This document shows positions 51,366 through 60,823 of a stretch of 64,000 nucleotides of DNA, in pieces. This DNA comes from a bacterium. Lineage in GTDB: Bacteria > Bacteroidota > Ignavibacteria > SZUA-365. Under the pieces are notes generated by a model. It worked only from the letters and a program-made list of their open reading frames with translations, searched no databases and had not been told where the DNA came from. The DNA lies in the NCBI GenBank assembly GCA_020444325.1, contig JAHLLD010000003.1, forward strand, positions 147,572 to 211,571. Reading direction: 5' to 3'. The stretch's first letter is position 1. Each line of letters starts with the position of its first letter. The position numbers and the translations under genes are program-made.

Positions 51366-54300
51366 TTATTCGAGCAGCATCATTTTGCGCGTCAGACGGC
51401 TTCCGCCGCTGCGCAGTTCGTACATGTACAGTCCCGACGACAGCTTGCCCGCGTCGAAAGCAACCGTATGCGTTCCGGCACTCTGCACGCCGCTTTCCAG
51501 TACGCGTACGACGTCGCCCAGCGCGTTGTAGACGGTGAGCGTCATTTCTCCCGTCGTCGGAAGCGTATAGGTGATACTGGTCGTGGGATTGAAGGGATTG
51601 GGATAGTTCTGCCCGAGCGCGAGCGAAACCGGTGCAAGGGCGTCGTCGACGTCGAGTGCCGCGTTGATATCGAGAATTTCGAAATCATCAACGGCAGCTT
51701 CGACCAGCGATCCGGGCTCGTTATCGGCCGCGGTGAATTTCACGACGATCTTGTCGGTGAGGTCCACCATATCCTCGAGTTCGAATACCTTGGCCTTCCA
51801 GGAGGCATCCGACTCAAGCGTACGCTCGAGATACTCGTAATTGCGTCCGCCGTCGGACGAAATCTGTACCGACCAGTAATCCGTTCCCGGTGTTGCACCG
51901 GCGTCGTTCGAGTACCAGCGGTAATAACGCAGCACGGGATGCACCATGTTGGTGACGTCGTAGGAGCGCGTCGTAAGGTAGGTTTCACCGTCGTCAACAT
52001 CATTGGTACCGAGTCCGGAACCCTTTGACGCATTGCCGGTCACCCAGCATTTATCCATGCCGGCGCCAGGAGTGTGGTCCTCATCCGGCTGCACGTAAGG
52101 CACATCGCCTTCGTTGCCGAGTTGTGTGTTCCACGTTCCGACCGGATCCGCGTTGATCCACTCACCGGTGGTGGCGTCGGAGAGCACCGACCAGCCATCC
52201 GCGCTTTCCGCGTCATTGAAGTATTTACGCTCGAAACCGACAAGGAAGAGATAACTCGATTCCGGTGCTTTCATGGGCTCGTGAAGGCTGCTGCCGAAGT
52301 TGTCAAAGGCTTCGACGTAATAGCGCACAATCGTTCCCGCTTTCTGTGCCGGGAATTCACCGGTGAAGGTTTCGCTGCCCGGATCGTAGTTGCAGGTGAA
52401 ACGGGCGTTGTTCTGCCAGTTGTCGGTCGAATACACAATGTCGACGCGTTCGATATGCATGAGATCGGGATTGATCTCGGATCCCACACGCGCGACACCC
52501 GTGATCTGATACGTGCCGCTCGTGGTATGCTGATCTTCCATGCCGGCGTGCACGATGGTGATGGCTGATCCGGGGATGCCATGCGCCGCGAAAGCTTCGA
52601 TGATGGCCTCACTGTTGGGCGTGCCGTTGGAGAGATCGCCGTCATCATCATCCGCGGCGAGGAATTCCACGAAATAATCCGCCAGTGCCACACCCAGCGA
52701 ATTTGCATCGGGTGCACCGTACATGGCGTCGTGATACAGGCGCGTGGCGCGCTGCAGTCCGATGGCTTCACGCACATCCCATACCGCGCCGGTCAGAATC
52801 ATACCGTCGTCGTGAATCTCGTTGACCACGTCGTCGGGGTAGCGCAGGGTGTTGTCGGAGTTGCGGATGATGCCGCCATTGGCGCCACCCTTCATGAAGC
52901 CCACGCCGATGCGCGGATCGTCGGCCAGGAAATTCGAGGTCATGTCGGCGATGGCTTCCTTGAGCGCACCGTTCGAGGGAGCGCGGCCGGTGAGCTTTGC
53001 CGTCAGCCAGATGTGAATGCCATGCCCCATCTCATGATGGATGACAGAGGCGATCTGGCCGGTGTTGCCGCACTGGAGACTGGACTGGAAGAAATTCACA
53101 CCCGTACCGTCAAAAAACGCGTTGCAGGTATTGTCGATTTCTACAAGTCCGGGAATCTGGTCGTCGAGCTTGCTGTTGTTGGGCGAGCTGTCGAGGGCGC
53201 GGGACCAGTCGCGGACCAGATTCATGTGATAAAACGTGTTACGCTCGGAGGCGATGGAATTTTCATCGTCGAACACGATATCGAGATTCTGTCCCGCAGC
53301 CACGGTCTCACTGATATACGCATTTGCAGGTGCTCCGCCGCCGCGTGTCGTGTCGTCGCGGTGTACGAGCACGTGGGGACCACTCAGACGCGCAATCAGC
53401 TGTCCCGTCGTATTGCTGCCGAGATCGGCCGTAAAGCGTCCCTGATCGTCAGTAGTGTACATCGTACCGGCCACCCAGACGTATGCGTTGGCAAGCGGCA
53501 GGGTCTGCGCTTCTTCGGTGTAGGAAAGGTTGTAGACTTTCGCGAGTACGCGTCCGTTGACCACATTGGCGCTGGCATTGGGACCTTCGCCGCCGTGCAG
53601 ATGCGTGATCATGTCGTAGCGCCACGCGATGCTGCCATCATGTGCATCCACGTACATGTCCCAGCGTTCTTCCGGACCGTTCTGCACCTGGAAATTATAC
53701 ACCAGGCGATACTTGATATAGTTGGCGTAACGGACGGGAAGGACGTAGAGTGTTCCGCCTTCGATGTTGTCGTTGGAAGCGCTGTAGGGGAGTCCGACTT
53801 TCGCAAACTCGCGGGCAGCTGCCAGACTGACGGTGGGATTGGTGTCGACGTCGATGGAGGGATTGAAATCAGACCCGAACATGAACACGCGACCCTCTGG
53901 ACTGATACGCAGGTCGACGTACGAATGAAGCACGTCGATACCGTTGTATACCTGAACGTATTTCTGATAGGCTTTTCCACTCACGATCTCGCTGTACAGC
54001 ATGCGCAGCTCGGAGGGACGCACGTTGAGCATGGCTGCGTGCGCCTCGATGAAGGCTTTTCCCGCCTGCGGGGCGTTCAGCAGGTTGATATTGCGAAAGC
54101 CGTCGATCTGAATGCCGGAACCCCATGCGCGATGCGGTGTGTTCCGCAGAGCGTCATAGCGGAAATTCCAGCTCGTATTCTTGTAGACGAATTGCTGAAA
54201 AGCGTTGTGCGCCTTGGATAGCGACATACTCGCCTGCAGTTCATTCTGCGTGAGCACGTAACGCTCTTCGGGAAGTGGGACGGCGATGCCTTCGTCACTG

Positions 54301-54371
54301 TGCATGTACTGCGCGTTCGCGACGGGAAGCGCAGCGATGACGAAAAGCAGCATCACTAGAAATCTTTGCAT
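51366..54371 (-). CDS. Secreted M36 (fungalysin-like) metallopeptidase with type IX sorting domain
   Basis: A 1001-residue exported protease. Signal peptide (about 1-22, ending VANAQ), FTP/PepSY-type propeptide (about 50-270), and peptidase domain with the zinc motif HHEMGHGIHIW near residue 455 and the third ligand Glu in KEAIADMTSNF. A large C-terminal region with Ig/jelly-roll type repeats (ILDINAALDVDDA is its end) leads to the type IX sorting domain (LGQNYPNPFNPTTSITYTLP, VYNALGDVVRVLESG, YMYELRSGG). It is probably processed by propeptide removal and released or bound at the surface. Start at 54371 (MQRFLVML) gives the signal peptide; the upstream frame does not. Confidence 0.92.
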   Translation of the reverse strand: MQRFLVMLLFVIAALPVANAQYMHSDEGIAVPLPEERYVLTQNELQASMSLSKAHNAFQQFVYKNTSWNFRYDALRNTPHRAWGSGIQIDGFRNINLLNAPQAGKAFIEAHAAMLNVRPSELRMLYSEIVSGKAYQKYVQVYNGIDVLHSYVDLRISPEGRVFMFGSDFNPSIDVDTNPTVSLAAAREFAKVGLPYSASNDNIEGGTLYVLPVRYANYIKYRLVYNFQVQNGPEERWDMYVDAHDGSIAWRYDMITHLHGGEGPNASANVVNGRVLAKVYNLSYTEEAQTLPLANAYVWVAGTMYTTDDQGRFTADLGSNTTGQLIARLSGPHVLVHRDDTTRGGGAPANAYISETVAAGQNLDIVFDDENSIASERNTFYHMNLVRDWSRALDSSPNNSKLDDQIPGLVEIDNTCNAFFDGTGVNFFQSSLQCGNTGQIASVIHHEMGHGIHIWLTAKLTGRAPSNGALKEAIADMTSNFLADDPRIGVGFMKGGANGGIIRNSDNTLRYPDDVVNEIHDDGMILTGAVWDVREAIGLQRATRLYHDAMYGAPDANSLGVALADYFVEFLAADDDDGDLSNGTPNSEAIIEAFAAHGIPGSAITIVHAGMEDQHTTSGTYQITGVARVGSEINPDLMHIERVDIVYSTDNWQNNARFTCNYDPGSETFTGEFPAQKAGTIVRYYVEAFDNFGSSLHEPMKAPESSYLFLVGFERKYFNDAESADGWSVLSDATTGEWINADPVGTWNTQLGNEGDVPYVQPDEDHTPGAGMDKCWVTGNASKGSGLGTNDVDDGETYLTTRSYDVTNMVHPVLRYYRWYSNDAGATPGTDYWSVQISSDGGRNYEYLERTLESDASWKAKVFELEDMVDLTDKIVVKFTAADNEPGSLVEAAVDDFEILDINAALDVDDALAPVSLALGQNYPNPFNPTTSITYTLPTTGEMTLTVYNALGDVVRVLESGVQSAGTHTVAFDAGKLSSGLYMYELRSGGSRLTRKMMLLE

Positions 54372-54501
54372 AGTATCCTCGAAGATGTGGGGATCGTGAG
54401 CCGTTTGCGAGATGCAAATCAATACATTGACATAGAATAGCTGGAAATAGTTACAGGATCAAGGGAAAAACCCGGATTCGGGACTGTTTCGGCAGGAATA
54501 C

Positions 54502-55509
54502 TTAAAGTTCGGGACGGCGAACATCCGCGGGAAGCGCAACTTCCTTCCAGTTCCAGCATGCTACCGTATGATGCGCATCTACCGGGAGACGATCCGGTTC
54601 GTGCAGAACGCAGTTTTCGGTCGCGTATTCGCAGCGGGACTGAAAATTGCAGCCCGGGGGATAATGTGTGGGACGCGGAACCTGCCCGGGAATAATCGTC
54701 AACCGGTCCTTACGCGCATGGAAAGAGGGAATGGAGGAGAGGAGTCCGACCGTATAGGGATGCAGGGGACGCTGAAAGATGTCGTGGACACTGCCGCATT
54801 CCACAATATGCGAGGCATACATGATGGCGACACGGTCGCAGACCTCCGCCACCACACCCAGATCATGACTGATCAGCAGCACGGTCATACCGAATTCCAG
54901 CTTCAGATCGTTGATCAGCTTTAGCACCTGCGCCTGCACGGTGACATCAATGGCAGTGGTAGGTTCGTCGAGAATGAGCACTGAGGGACGCGCCACGAGT
55001 CCCATGGCAATAAGCGCACGCTGCCGCATTCCACCCGAAAGCTGATGCGGGTACACGGTCATCACGCTCTCCGGATCGGGAATACCGACTCGGTCGAGCA
55101 TGTCGAGCGATTTCTCGTAGGCTTCCGACCAGTTGTTTTCCGAATGATAGAGCAGCACCTCGGTCATCTGATCCCCGATCGTGAACACCGGGTTGAGCGA
55201 GGTCATGGCTTCCTGGAACACCATCCCGATTTCATTGCCCCGCATCGCACGCATCTCACGCTCCGTCAGATCGAGCAGATTCTGTCCGTGAAACAGCACT
55301 TCCCCCGATGCGATGCGTCCGGGCTTGCGTATCAGTCGCATGATGGACATCGCGGTCACACTTTTCCCGCAGCCCGATTCCCCGACGAGGCCGAGTGTCT
55401 CACCGCGCTCGAGGGAAAACGATACGCCGTCCACTGCGCGCGCGATTCCCTCATCCGTTTCGAAAACGGTGCAGAGATTGCGGACATCGAGAATGGTGGA
55501 TTTCTGCAT
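54502..55509 (-). CDS. Oligopeptide/dipeptide ABC transporter ATP-binding protein
   Basis: A 335-residue ATPase of the DppD/OppD type. Walker A GLVGESGCGKSVTA, signature LSGGMRQRALIAMGL, Walker B LILDEPTTAID and the D/H loop are all present. The C-terminal oligopeptide transporter domain (HPYTVGLLSSIPS) carries Cys residues CNFQSRCEYATENC, typical for Fe-S-like Cys of this group. Only this ATPase gene is in the window; permeases and binding protein may be elsewhere. It is divergent from the carboxylase gene over 192 bp. Confidence 0.93.
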   Translation of the reverse strand: MQKSTILDVRNLCTVFETDEGIARAVDGVSFSLERGETLGLVGESGCGKSVTAMSIMRLIRKPGRIASGEVLFHGQNLLDLTEREMRAMRGNEIGMVFQEAMTSLNPVFTIGDQMTEVLLYHSENNWSEAYEKSLDMLDRVGIPDPESVMTVYPHQLSGGMRQRALIAMGLVARPSVLILDEPTTAIDVTVQAQVLKLINDLKLEFGMTVLLISHDLGVVAEVCDRVAIMYASHIVECGSVHDIFQRPLHPYTVGLLSSIPSFHARKDRLTIIPGQVPRPTHYPPGCNFQSRCEYATENCVLHEPDRLPVDAHHTVACWNWKEVALPADVRRPEL

Positions 55510-55701
55510 GCGACGGCATTGCCTGATGGTGGGGAAACCCTCTTACGCCAAAATACTGCGCGCGCAGGCACGGTTCAACCGTTTTAGCCGCCCGGCGGGA
55601 ATGCGGATTTGCCTTCTGCAGACTCTCCAACCTCCTGTTTGTGAACTGCATGCGCGTGTTATATCTTCATCACCTACGACGTACACATATCTCAGGCCGA
55701 C

Positions 55702-57351
55702 ATGAAGCAGCAAGCCCCATCCCGCGACGACGCATTTCTGGTAAACGAAGACGCCATGAAAAACCTCATCCGTATTCTGCATGCCCGTGAAAAACAGGTG
55801 CAGGCAGGCGGAGGGGAGAAATCCGTTGCGCGGCATCACGATCGCGGAAAGATGACCGCTCGCGAGCGCATCGATGCACTGCTCGATGAGGACAGCCATT
55901 TCCTCGAGATAGGACTGTTCACGGCATGGGAGATGTACGAGGAATACGGCGGTGCGCCTTCAGCGGGAACGGTGTTCGGCATTGGACGCGTGCATGGACG
56001 CGACTGCGTCATCGTCGCTAACGACGCGACCGTGAAGGCCGGAGCATGGTTTCCGATCACGGCGAAGAAAAATCTCCGCGCACAGGAAATCGCGATGGAG
56101 AATCGTCTGCCCATCATTTATCTCGTCGATTCGGCCGGCGTGTTCCTGCCGATGCAGGATGAGATTTTTCCCGACAAAGAGCATTTCGGAAGGATTTTCC
56201 GCAACAACGCCATCATGTCCTCCATGGGCATCCCGCAGATCGCAGCCATCATGGGCTTCTGCGTGGCCGGCGGCGCCTACCTGCCCATCATGAGCGACGA
56301 GGCGCTGATTGTTGAAGGAACGGGCACGGTGTTCCTCGCCGGATCGCATCTCGTGAAATCGGCCATCGGGGAAGTGATACAGAATGAGGAACTGGGCGGT
56401 GCCCGGGTACACAGCGAGCTGAGCGGCGTCACCGACTACCGCATGCCCGATGACGCCACGGCGCTGAAAACCATCCGCGACCTGGTGTCGAAACTCGGCG
56501 ACAGGGGACATGCCGGCTTCAACCGTATCGACGCGGTCGATCCCGCACGTCCGATTACGGACGTCTACGGCATCATGCCGAAAGACCGCTCTCGTCCCTA
56601 CGACGTTCACGCGCTGCTTACCTGCCTGGTCGACGACCACGAATTCGTTGAATACAAAGCCGACTACGGCCGCTCCATCGTTTGCGCATACGCGCGCATT
56701 GACGGCTGGGCCGTGGGCATCGTGGCGAACCAGCGCAGCATCGTCAAGGATGGCAAGGGAGAAATGCAGATCGGGGGTGTGATTTACAGCGACAGCGCGG
56801 ACAAGGCCACGCGCTTTATCCTGAACTGCAATCAGAAGAAAATCCCCCTCGTCTTCCTGCAGGATGTTACCGGCTTCATGATCGGCAGCCGCGCAGAACA
56901 CGGCGGCATTATCAAGGACGGTGCGAAAATGGTCAATGCCGTGGCGAACAGCACGGTGCCGAAAATCACCATCATCACCGGCAATTCATACGGCGCCGGA
57001 AATTACGCCATGTGCGGAAAGGCCTACGACCCGCGTTTCATCTTTGCCTGGCCGTCGGCGCAGATCGCCGTCATGGGCGGAGCGCAGGCGAGCAAGACGC
57101 TGCTCGAAATCCGTCTCTCCCAGCTGAAGCGCGAGGGAAAGGAAATCACAAAGGAGGAACAGGAGGAACTGCTCAAGACGATTCAGGATCGCTACGACAG
57201 TCAGATGAGTCCCTACTACGGCGCCGCCCGTTTGTGGGTAGACGGCATCATCGATCCTGCGGACACGCGCGATGTGATTTCCTCCTGTCTCGCCGCAGCG
57301 GAAAACAATCCTGACATCCCGCAATTCAATCCCGGCGTCATCCAGACATGA
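55702..57351 (+). CDS. Acyl-CoA carboxylase carboxyltransferase subunit (MCC/PCC beta-like)
   Basis: A 549-residue carboxyltransferase. It has two crotonase-type halves: the first with ARERIDALLDEDSHFLEIG, VDSAGVFLPMQDEIFPD and AGGAYLPIMSDEALIV; the second with LVFLQDVTGFMIGSRAEHGG and ITIITGNSYGAGNYAMCGKA, followed by AWPSAQIAVMGGAQASKTL. The pattern is closer to the methylcrotonyl- or geranyl-CoA type than to AccD. It transfers carboxyl from carboxybiotin to an acyl-CoA, so it needs a biotinylated partner modified by the BirA encoded at 46515. A start at 55702 or an ATG at 55756 are both possible. Confidence 0.93.
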   Translation: MKQQAPSRDDAFLVNEDAMKNLIRILHAREKQVQAGGGEKSVARHHDRGKMTARERIDALLDEDSHFLEIGLFTAWEMYEEYGGAPSAGTVFGIGRVHGRDCVIVANDATVKAGAWFPITAKKNLRAQEIAMENRLPIIYLVDSAGVFLPMQDEIFPDKEHFGRIFRNNAIMSSMGIPQIAAIMGFCVAGGAYLPIMSDEALIVEGTGTVFLAGSHLVKSAIGEVIQNEELGGARVHSELSGVTDYRMPDDATALKTIRDLVSKLGDRGHAGFNRIDAVDPARPITDVYGIMPKDRSRPYDVHALLTCLVDDHEFVEYKADYGRSIVCAYARIDGWAVGIVANQRSIVKDGKGEMQIGGVIYSDSADKATRFILNCNQKKIPLVFLQDVTGFMIGSRAEHGGIIKDGAKMVNAVANSTVPKITIITGNSYGAGNYAMCGKAYDPRFIFAWPSAQIAVMGGAQASKTLLEIRLSQLKREGKEITKEEQEELLKTIQDRYDSQMSPYYGAARLWVDGIIDPADTRDVISSCLAAAENNPDIPQFNPGVIQT

Positions 57352-57355
57352 GTGC

Positions 57356-58192
57356 ATGTCCCACACCCATCGCCGCATAACCATATTCGCCCGGAAATTG
57401 CTGCTGCCGGCTCTTGCCGCGCTGCTGCTTTCCGCAACTCCCCTGCATGCCCATATACAGCCGAGAGACACGGCATTGCATGCAGCTGATCACCTGAAGC
57501 AAGCTGCAATGCTCCACTGCGCAGGAGGGGAAGACAGAGATGAAGACGAAGGTTTTTTCACCTCGCTCTGGCTGCTGCTGCGGCATTTCATATTCCCGCA
57601 GGAATTGAATCTGATTTACGATCTCAGGGCATGGATTGCGGAGCTGCCAGCACCCGGGGACAGGACGAGGGAAGGGGATCTGCGTAGGACGGATGAGATT
57701 TACGATCACGCTGTGTATCTTGCCGAGGGCGATGCCGCGCGCGCCATTCTGGCCTGCGCCTGGGCGACGCTGCCGTATCACACGTTTCCTGCGCGCATTC
57801 CGCTGCTCGACATCGGCATCACCGTGCCGGTATCAACGGAAAGCCGTGCGGTGTTCGATCAGCGCATGAAGAATCTCCCGGGAAAGCTGTTCGAGGATTC
57901 GCCGCGCGGACTCGATCGCGACAAGGTGCCGCACTTTTTCGGCAGCGCCTGGCTGCAGCTTGCGACGCGGCAGCCGATGATCGCCGAGGCGGCGGGGGAA
58001 TTGCTCGAACTCAGTGAGGCAGTGTTCAAGCTTGAAGGCTCCCGCGACCCGCGCGACATCGCTGTCAATCGCCTGGGCGTCTGCTTCGCCATCGCGCTGC
58101 AGCGGCAGCAGAATATACATCCATCAGACATACTCAAACGCGGACTGCAACACCATGAGCACTGCGCCGAATCCGAAAATTCTTCTCGTTGA
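57356..58192 (+). CDS. Unknown exported protein upstream of the NtrC-type regulator
   Basis: A 278-residue protein with an N-terminal signal peptide or anchor (about 10-32, FARKLLLPALAALLLSATP). The rest is soluble, with a hydrophobic stretch near 66-80 and the phrases LPYHTFPARIPLLDIGITVPVS and DKVPHFFGSAWLQLATRQ. It resembles no family I can name. It starts 4 bp after the carboxylase stop and its end overlaps the regulator gene by 38 bp, so it is likely part of the same transcript. The Cys residues are few and no catalytic motif is seen. Confidence 0.75.
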   Translation: MSHTHRRITIFARKLLLPALAALLLSATPLHAHIQPRDTALHAADHLKQAAMLHCAGGEDRDEDEGFFTSLWLLLRHFIFPQELNLIYDLRAWIAELPAPGDRTREGDLRRTDEIYDHAVYLAEGDAARAILACAWATLPYHTFPARIPLLDIGITVPVSTESRAVFDQRMKNLPGKLFEDSPRGLDRDKVPHFFGSAWLQLATRQPMIAEAAGELLELSEAVFKLEGSRDPRDIAVNRLGVCFAIALQRQQNIHPSDILKRGLQHHEHCAESENSSR

Positions 58193-59525
58193 CGATGAAC
58201 GCAGCATTCGCGATATGCTGCGCATGACTCTTGAATATGAAGGCTTCGACGTCGCCGATGTCGACAGCGGCATCCGGGCCCTGAAAGAGATTGATGCCAT
58301 TCGTCCCGACGCCGTCATTCTCGACGTCAAAATGTCCGGTCTCGACGGCATGGAAACACTCGAACGCCTGAAAAGCTCTCATGCGCATATCCCTGTCATT
58401 CTGCTCACGGGACACGGCAGCATTGAAACGGCGGTCGAGGCGACGAAAAAAGGCGCATTCGATTTTCTGACCAAGCCGCCGGACAGGGAGAAAATTCTCA
58501 TCACGCTGCGGAATGCGCTCAGGCAGACGTCCCTTCTGCGCGAAAACCTACGCATGCGCGAAGAAATCGAAGGCGCTGACGTCATGGTCGGGAGCACGCC
58601 GGCCATGAAGGCGCTGAAAGACACCATCGCGCGCGTGGCGCCGACGGAAGCCTATGTGCTTATCACCGGTGAAAACGGGACGGGCAAGGAACTCGTGGCC
58701 CGCGCATTGCACCGGCAAAGCACGCGGGCGGACCGCGAGATGGTGGAGGTCAACTGCGCGGCCATTCCGCAGGAGCTGATTGAATCCGAACTTTTCGGAC
58801 ATGAAAAAGGGGCGTTTACCGGGGCGACGGGACAGCGTATCGGGAAGTTCGAGCAGGCCGATGGCGGCACGCTTCTGCTCGATGAGATCGGCGACATGAG
58901 TACGTCCGCACAGGCCAAGGTTCTCCGCGTCCTTGAAGAAGGCGCCTTCGAGCGCGTGGGCGGCAACAAGCGTATCAGCGTCGACGTGCGCGTTATCGCC
59001 GCAACGAACAAAGATCTCAAGCAGGAAATCAAGGACGGCAATTTCCGCGAAGATCTTTACCACCGTCTCAACGTCATCCCGATTCATGTCCCGCCTCTGC
59101 GCGAACGGCGCGACGATATCTCCGACCTCATTCGTTTTTTCCTCACCGAAACCTGCAGGAAAAACAAGCTGCCGCAGCGCACGATCACAGAGGATGCGGT
59201 TACGCGTCTGCAGTCCATGCCCTGGTCCGGCAACGTGCGCGAGCTGCGCAACGTCGTCGAACGTCTCGCGATCATGGTCGCCGAAGCCATCACCGCCGAC
59301 GACGTGGCGCGATTCGTGGTCGGCGGACCCGGCGCCTTCGACGACACGCTTTCGATGGAACTCACGTTTCAGGAATTCAAGGACAGAACCGAAGAGATGT
59401 TCCTGCGCAAACAGCTCGAGCGCTTTGAATGGAACGTCAGCCGCACGGCAGACGAACTGGGCATTCAGCGCAGTCACCTGTACAAGAAAATCAACAAGTA
59501 CGGACTCGAAAGGAAGGAGGGCTAG
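58155..59525 (+). CDS. Sigma-54-dependent NtrC-family response regulator
   Basis: A 456-residue activator. Receiver (1-125, VDDE, Asp57 in VILDVKMSGLDG, Lys in LTKPPD); AAA+ domain with Walker A GENGTGKE, the GAFTGA loop that contacts sigma-54, and LLLDEIGDMS (Walker B); C-terminal Fis-type HTH (WNVSRTADELGIQRSHLYKK). It works with RpoN to open -24/-12 promoters. The ATG at 58155 is chosen since the receiver starts there; the frame upstream is out of the overlapping gene. It is followed by a convergent lipoprotein gene (4 bp stop overlap). Its kinase partner is not adjacent. Confidence 0.95.
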   Translation: MSTAPNPKILLVDDERSIRDMLRMTLEYEGFDVADVDSGIRALKEIDAIRPDAVILDVKMSGLDGMETLERLKSSHAHIPVILLTGHGSIETAVEATKKGAFDFLTKPPDREKILITLRNALRQTSLLRENLRMREEIEGADVMVGSTPAMKALKDTIARVAPTEAYVLITGENGTGKELVARALHRQSTRADREMVEVNCAAIPQELIESELFGHEKGAFTGATGQRIGKFEQADGGTLLLDEIGDMSTSAQAKVLRVLEEGAFERVGGNKRISVDVRVIAATNKDLKQEIKDGNFREDLYHRLNVIPIHVPPLRERRDDISDLIRFFLTETCRKNKLPQRTITEDAVTRLQSMPWSGNVRELRNVVERLAIMVAEAITADDVARFVVGGPGAFDDTLSMELTFQEFKDRTEEMFLRKQLERFEWNVSRTADELGIQRSHLYKKINKYGLERKEG

Positions 59526-59950
59526 AACAGATCGGCATCCCTGCCGAGCGCACGCAGGGAATCAACCCGCCTGAGGGAATCGGCGGCGGTTGAATCCGTT
59601 GTCGACAGCCGTTCGAAGCGTTCGATGGTGACGCGGTACAGCTCTTCGACACTCTCGCGATCGGTCGCCACTTCCCGCGCCATGGCGAACAGTTCGGTGG
59701 TGTCGGTGTGATGCGCTGCGAGAAGGGAATCGAAAGATCGGCGCATACGCAGGGTGTCACCGCGGTAGAGTTCCGACTGGTAAATCATCTCGCCGTATAT
59801 TTCCCTGAAATTACCCTCCGAGAGGGTATGCTCCTTTTTCTCTCCGCACGAAGCCAACAGCACACAGGTCATGCACAGCAGCAACGATACAGACAGCAAC
59901 GAAGGGAAGCGAAGCTTCTTTCCACGGGCCGACCGGTATCTACTTTCCAT
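59522..59950 (-). CDS. Small lipoprotein
   Basis: A 142-residue protein with a lipoprotein signal (LLASC, Cys near residue 35) and a polar helical mature part (EIYGEMIYQSELYRGDT). The pattern recalls DUF4296-type lipoproteins of Bacteroidota, but the match is weak. ATG at 59959 or 59950 both possible. Its stop overlaps the regulator stop by 4 bp on the opposite strand, and its 5' part overlaps the start of the EamA transporter gene (59871-59950). Confidence 0.7.
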   Translation of the reverse strand: MESRYRSARGKKLRFPSLLSVSLLLCMTCVLLASCGEKKEHTLSEGNFREIYGEMIYQSELYRGDTLRMRRSFDSLLAAHHTDTTELFAMAREVATDRESVEELYRVTIERFERLSTTDSTAADSLRRVDSLRALGRDADLF

Positions 59951-60779
59951 TACGCTCATCTGGGGCTCAACATTTTCGGTGACGAAATTCGCACTTGCGG
60001 ATCTGCCGCCGCTCATGCTGCAGGGCATGCGTTTTTCACTCGCTGCCCTGATGGTGGGAATCTATACATGGAAGGATATCAAAACAACCACGCCCGAATC
60101 GCTGCGTGCGGGACTCCTGCTCGGCGTGATGCTCGGACTCGGTTTCGCCTTCCAGACTGTCGGACTGCTGTATACCTCCGCCGGAAAGGCGGGGTTCCTC
60201 ACCGGCACCATGGTCGTGTTCACACCGCTGCTTCAACTCGCCATCGAACGCCGGCGTCCTTCACTCGGCAACGGCATTGGCGTGCTCATCGTGGCTGCGG
60301 GACTCTATCTCTTCACGTCCCCATCGGGCGGGGATTTCAATTTCGGGGATATCCTCATTCTCATTTGCGCCGTGGTATTCGCCTTTTACATCGTCTATCT
60401 CGACGTCTTCACCCGCGCCCGCTTCGACCGCGAAATTGTCTTTTACCAGTTCGTTGCCTCGGCCATTATCGGCTTTGGCCTCGCGCCGTTCTTCGCCCAT
60501 GGGGAAACGACACTCACGCTTACCTCCACCGGAGCCGTGATTTATCTCGCCTTCTTTGCGTCCACCATCGCGATTTTCGTGCAGTCGAAATACCAGAGGG
60601 AAAGCACTCCCACGAAAGCCGCCATCATTTTCACGATGGAACCCGTTTTCGCCGCCATCATTGCCTTCCTCATGCTCTCCGAAACCATGAATGCCCTCGA
60701 AATCACCGGAGCGGCCGTCATGTTCGGCGGATTACTGTTCTCAGAGCTGTATGGAATGCGAAAACCGGCTTCCCACTGA
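59871..60779 (+). CDS. EamA/DMT-superfamily transporter
   Basis: A 302-residue membrane protein with ten predicted helices in two EamA repeats (first half to about 145, second from about 160). Conserved stretches are LIWGSTFSVTKFAL in helix 1 and TMEPVFAAIIAFLMLSETMN in the last repeat. Such proteins export metabolites or amino acids; substrate is unknown. No later Met in frame lies before the first helix, so the start overlaps the divergent lipoprotein gene by 80 bp. Downstream AT-rich DNA to 60823 has no clear terminator. Confidence 0.9.
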   Translation: MHSSNDTDSNEGKRSFFPRADRYLLSITLIWGSTFSVTKFALADLPPLMLQGMRFSLAALMVGIYTWKDIKTTTPESLRAGLLLGVMLGLGFAFQTVGLLYTSAGKAGFLTGTMVVFTPLLQLAIERRRPSLGNGIGVLIVAAGLYLFTSPSGGDFNFGDILILICAVVFAFYIVYLDVFTRARFDREIVFYQFVASAIIGFGLAPFFAHGETTLTLTSTGAVIYLAFFASTIAIFVQSKYQRESTPTKAAIIFTMEPVFAAIIAFLMLSETMNALEITGAAVMFGGLLFSELYGMRKPASH

Positions 60780-60823
60780 TTTTAACATACCCTAAAAAAT
60801 AATTTTAATACGTCCTAAAACTG

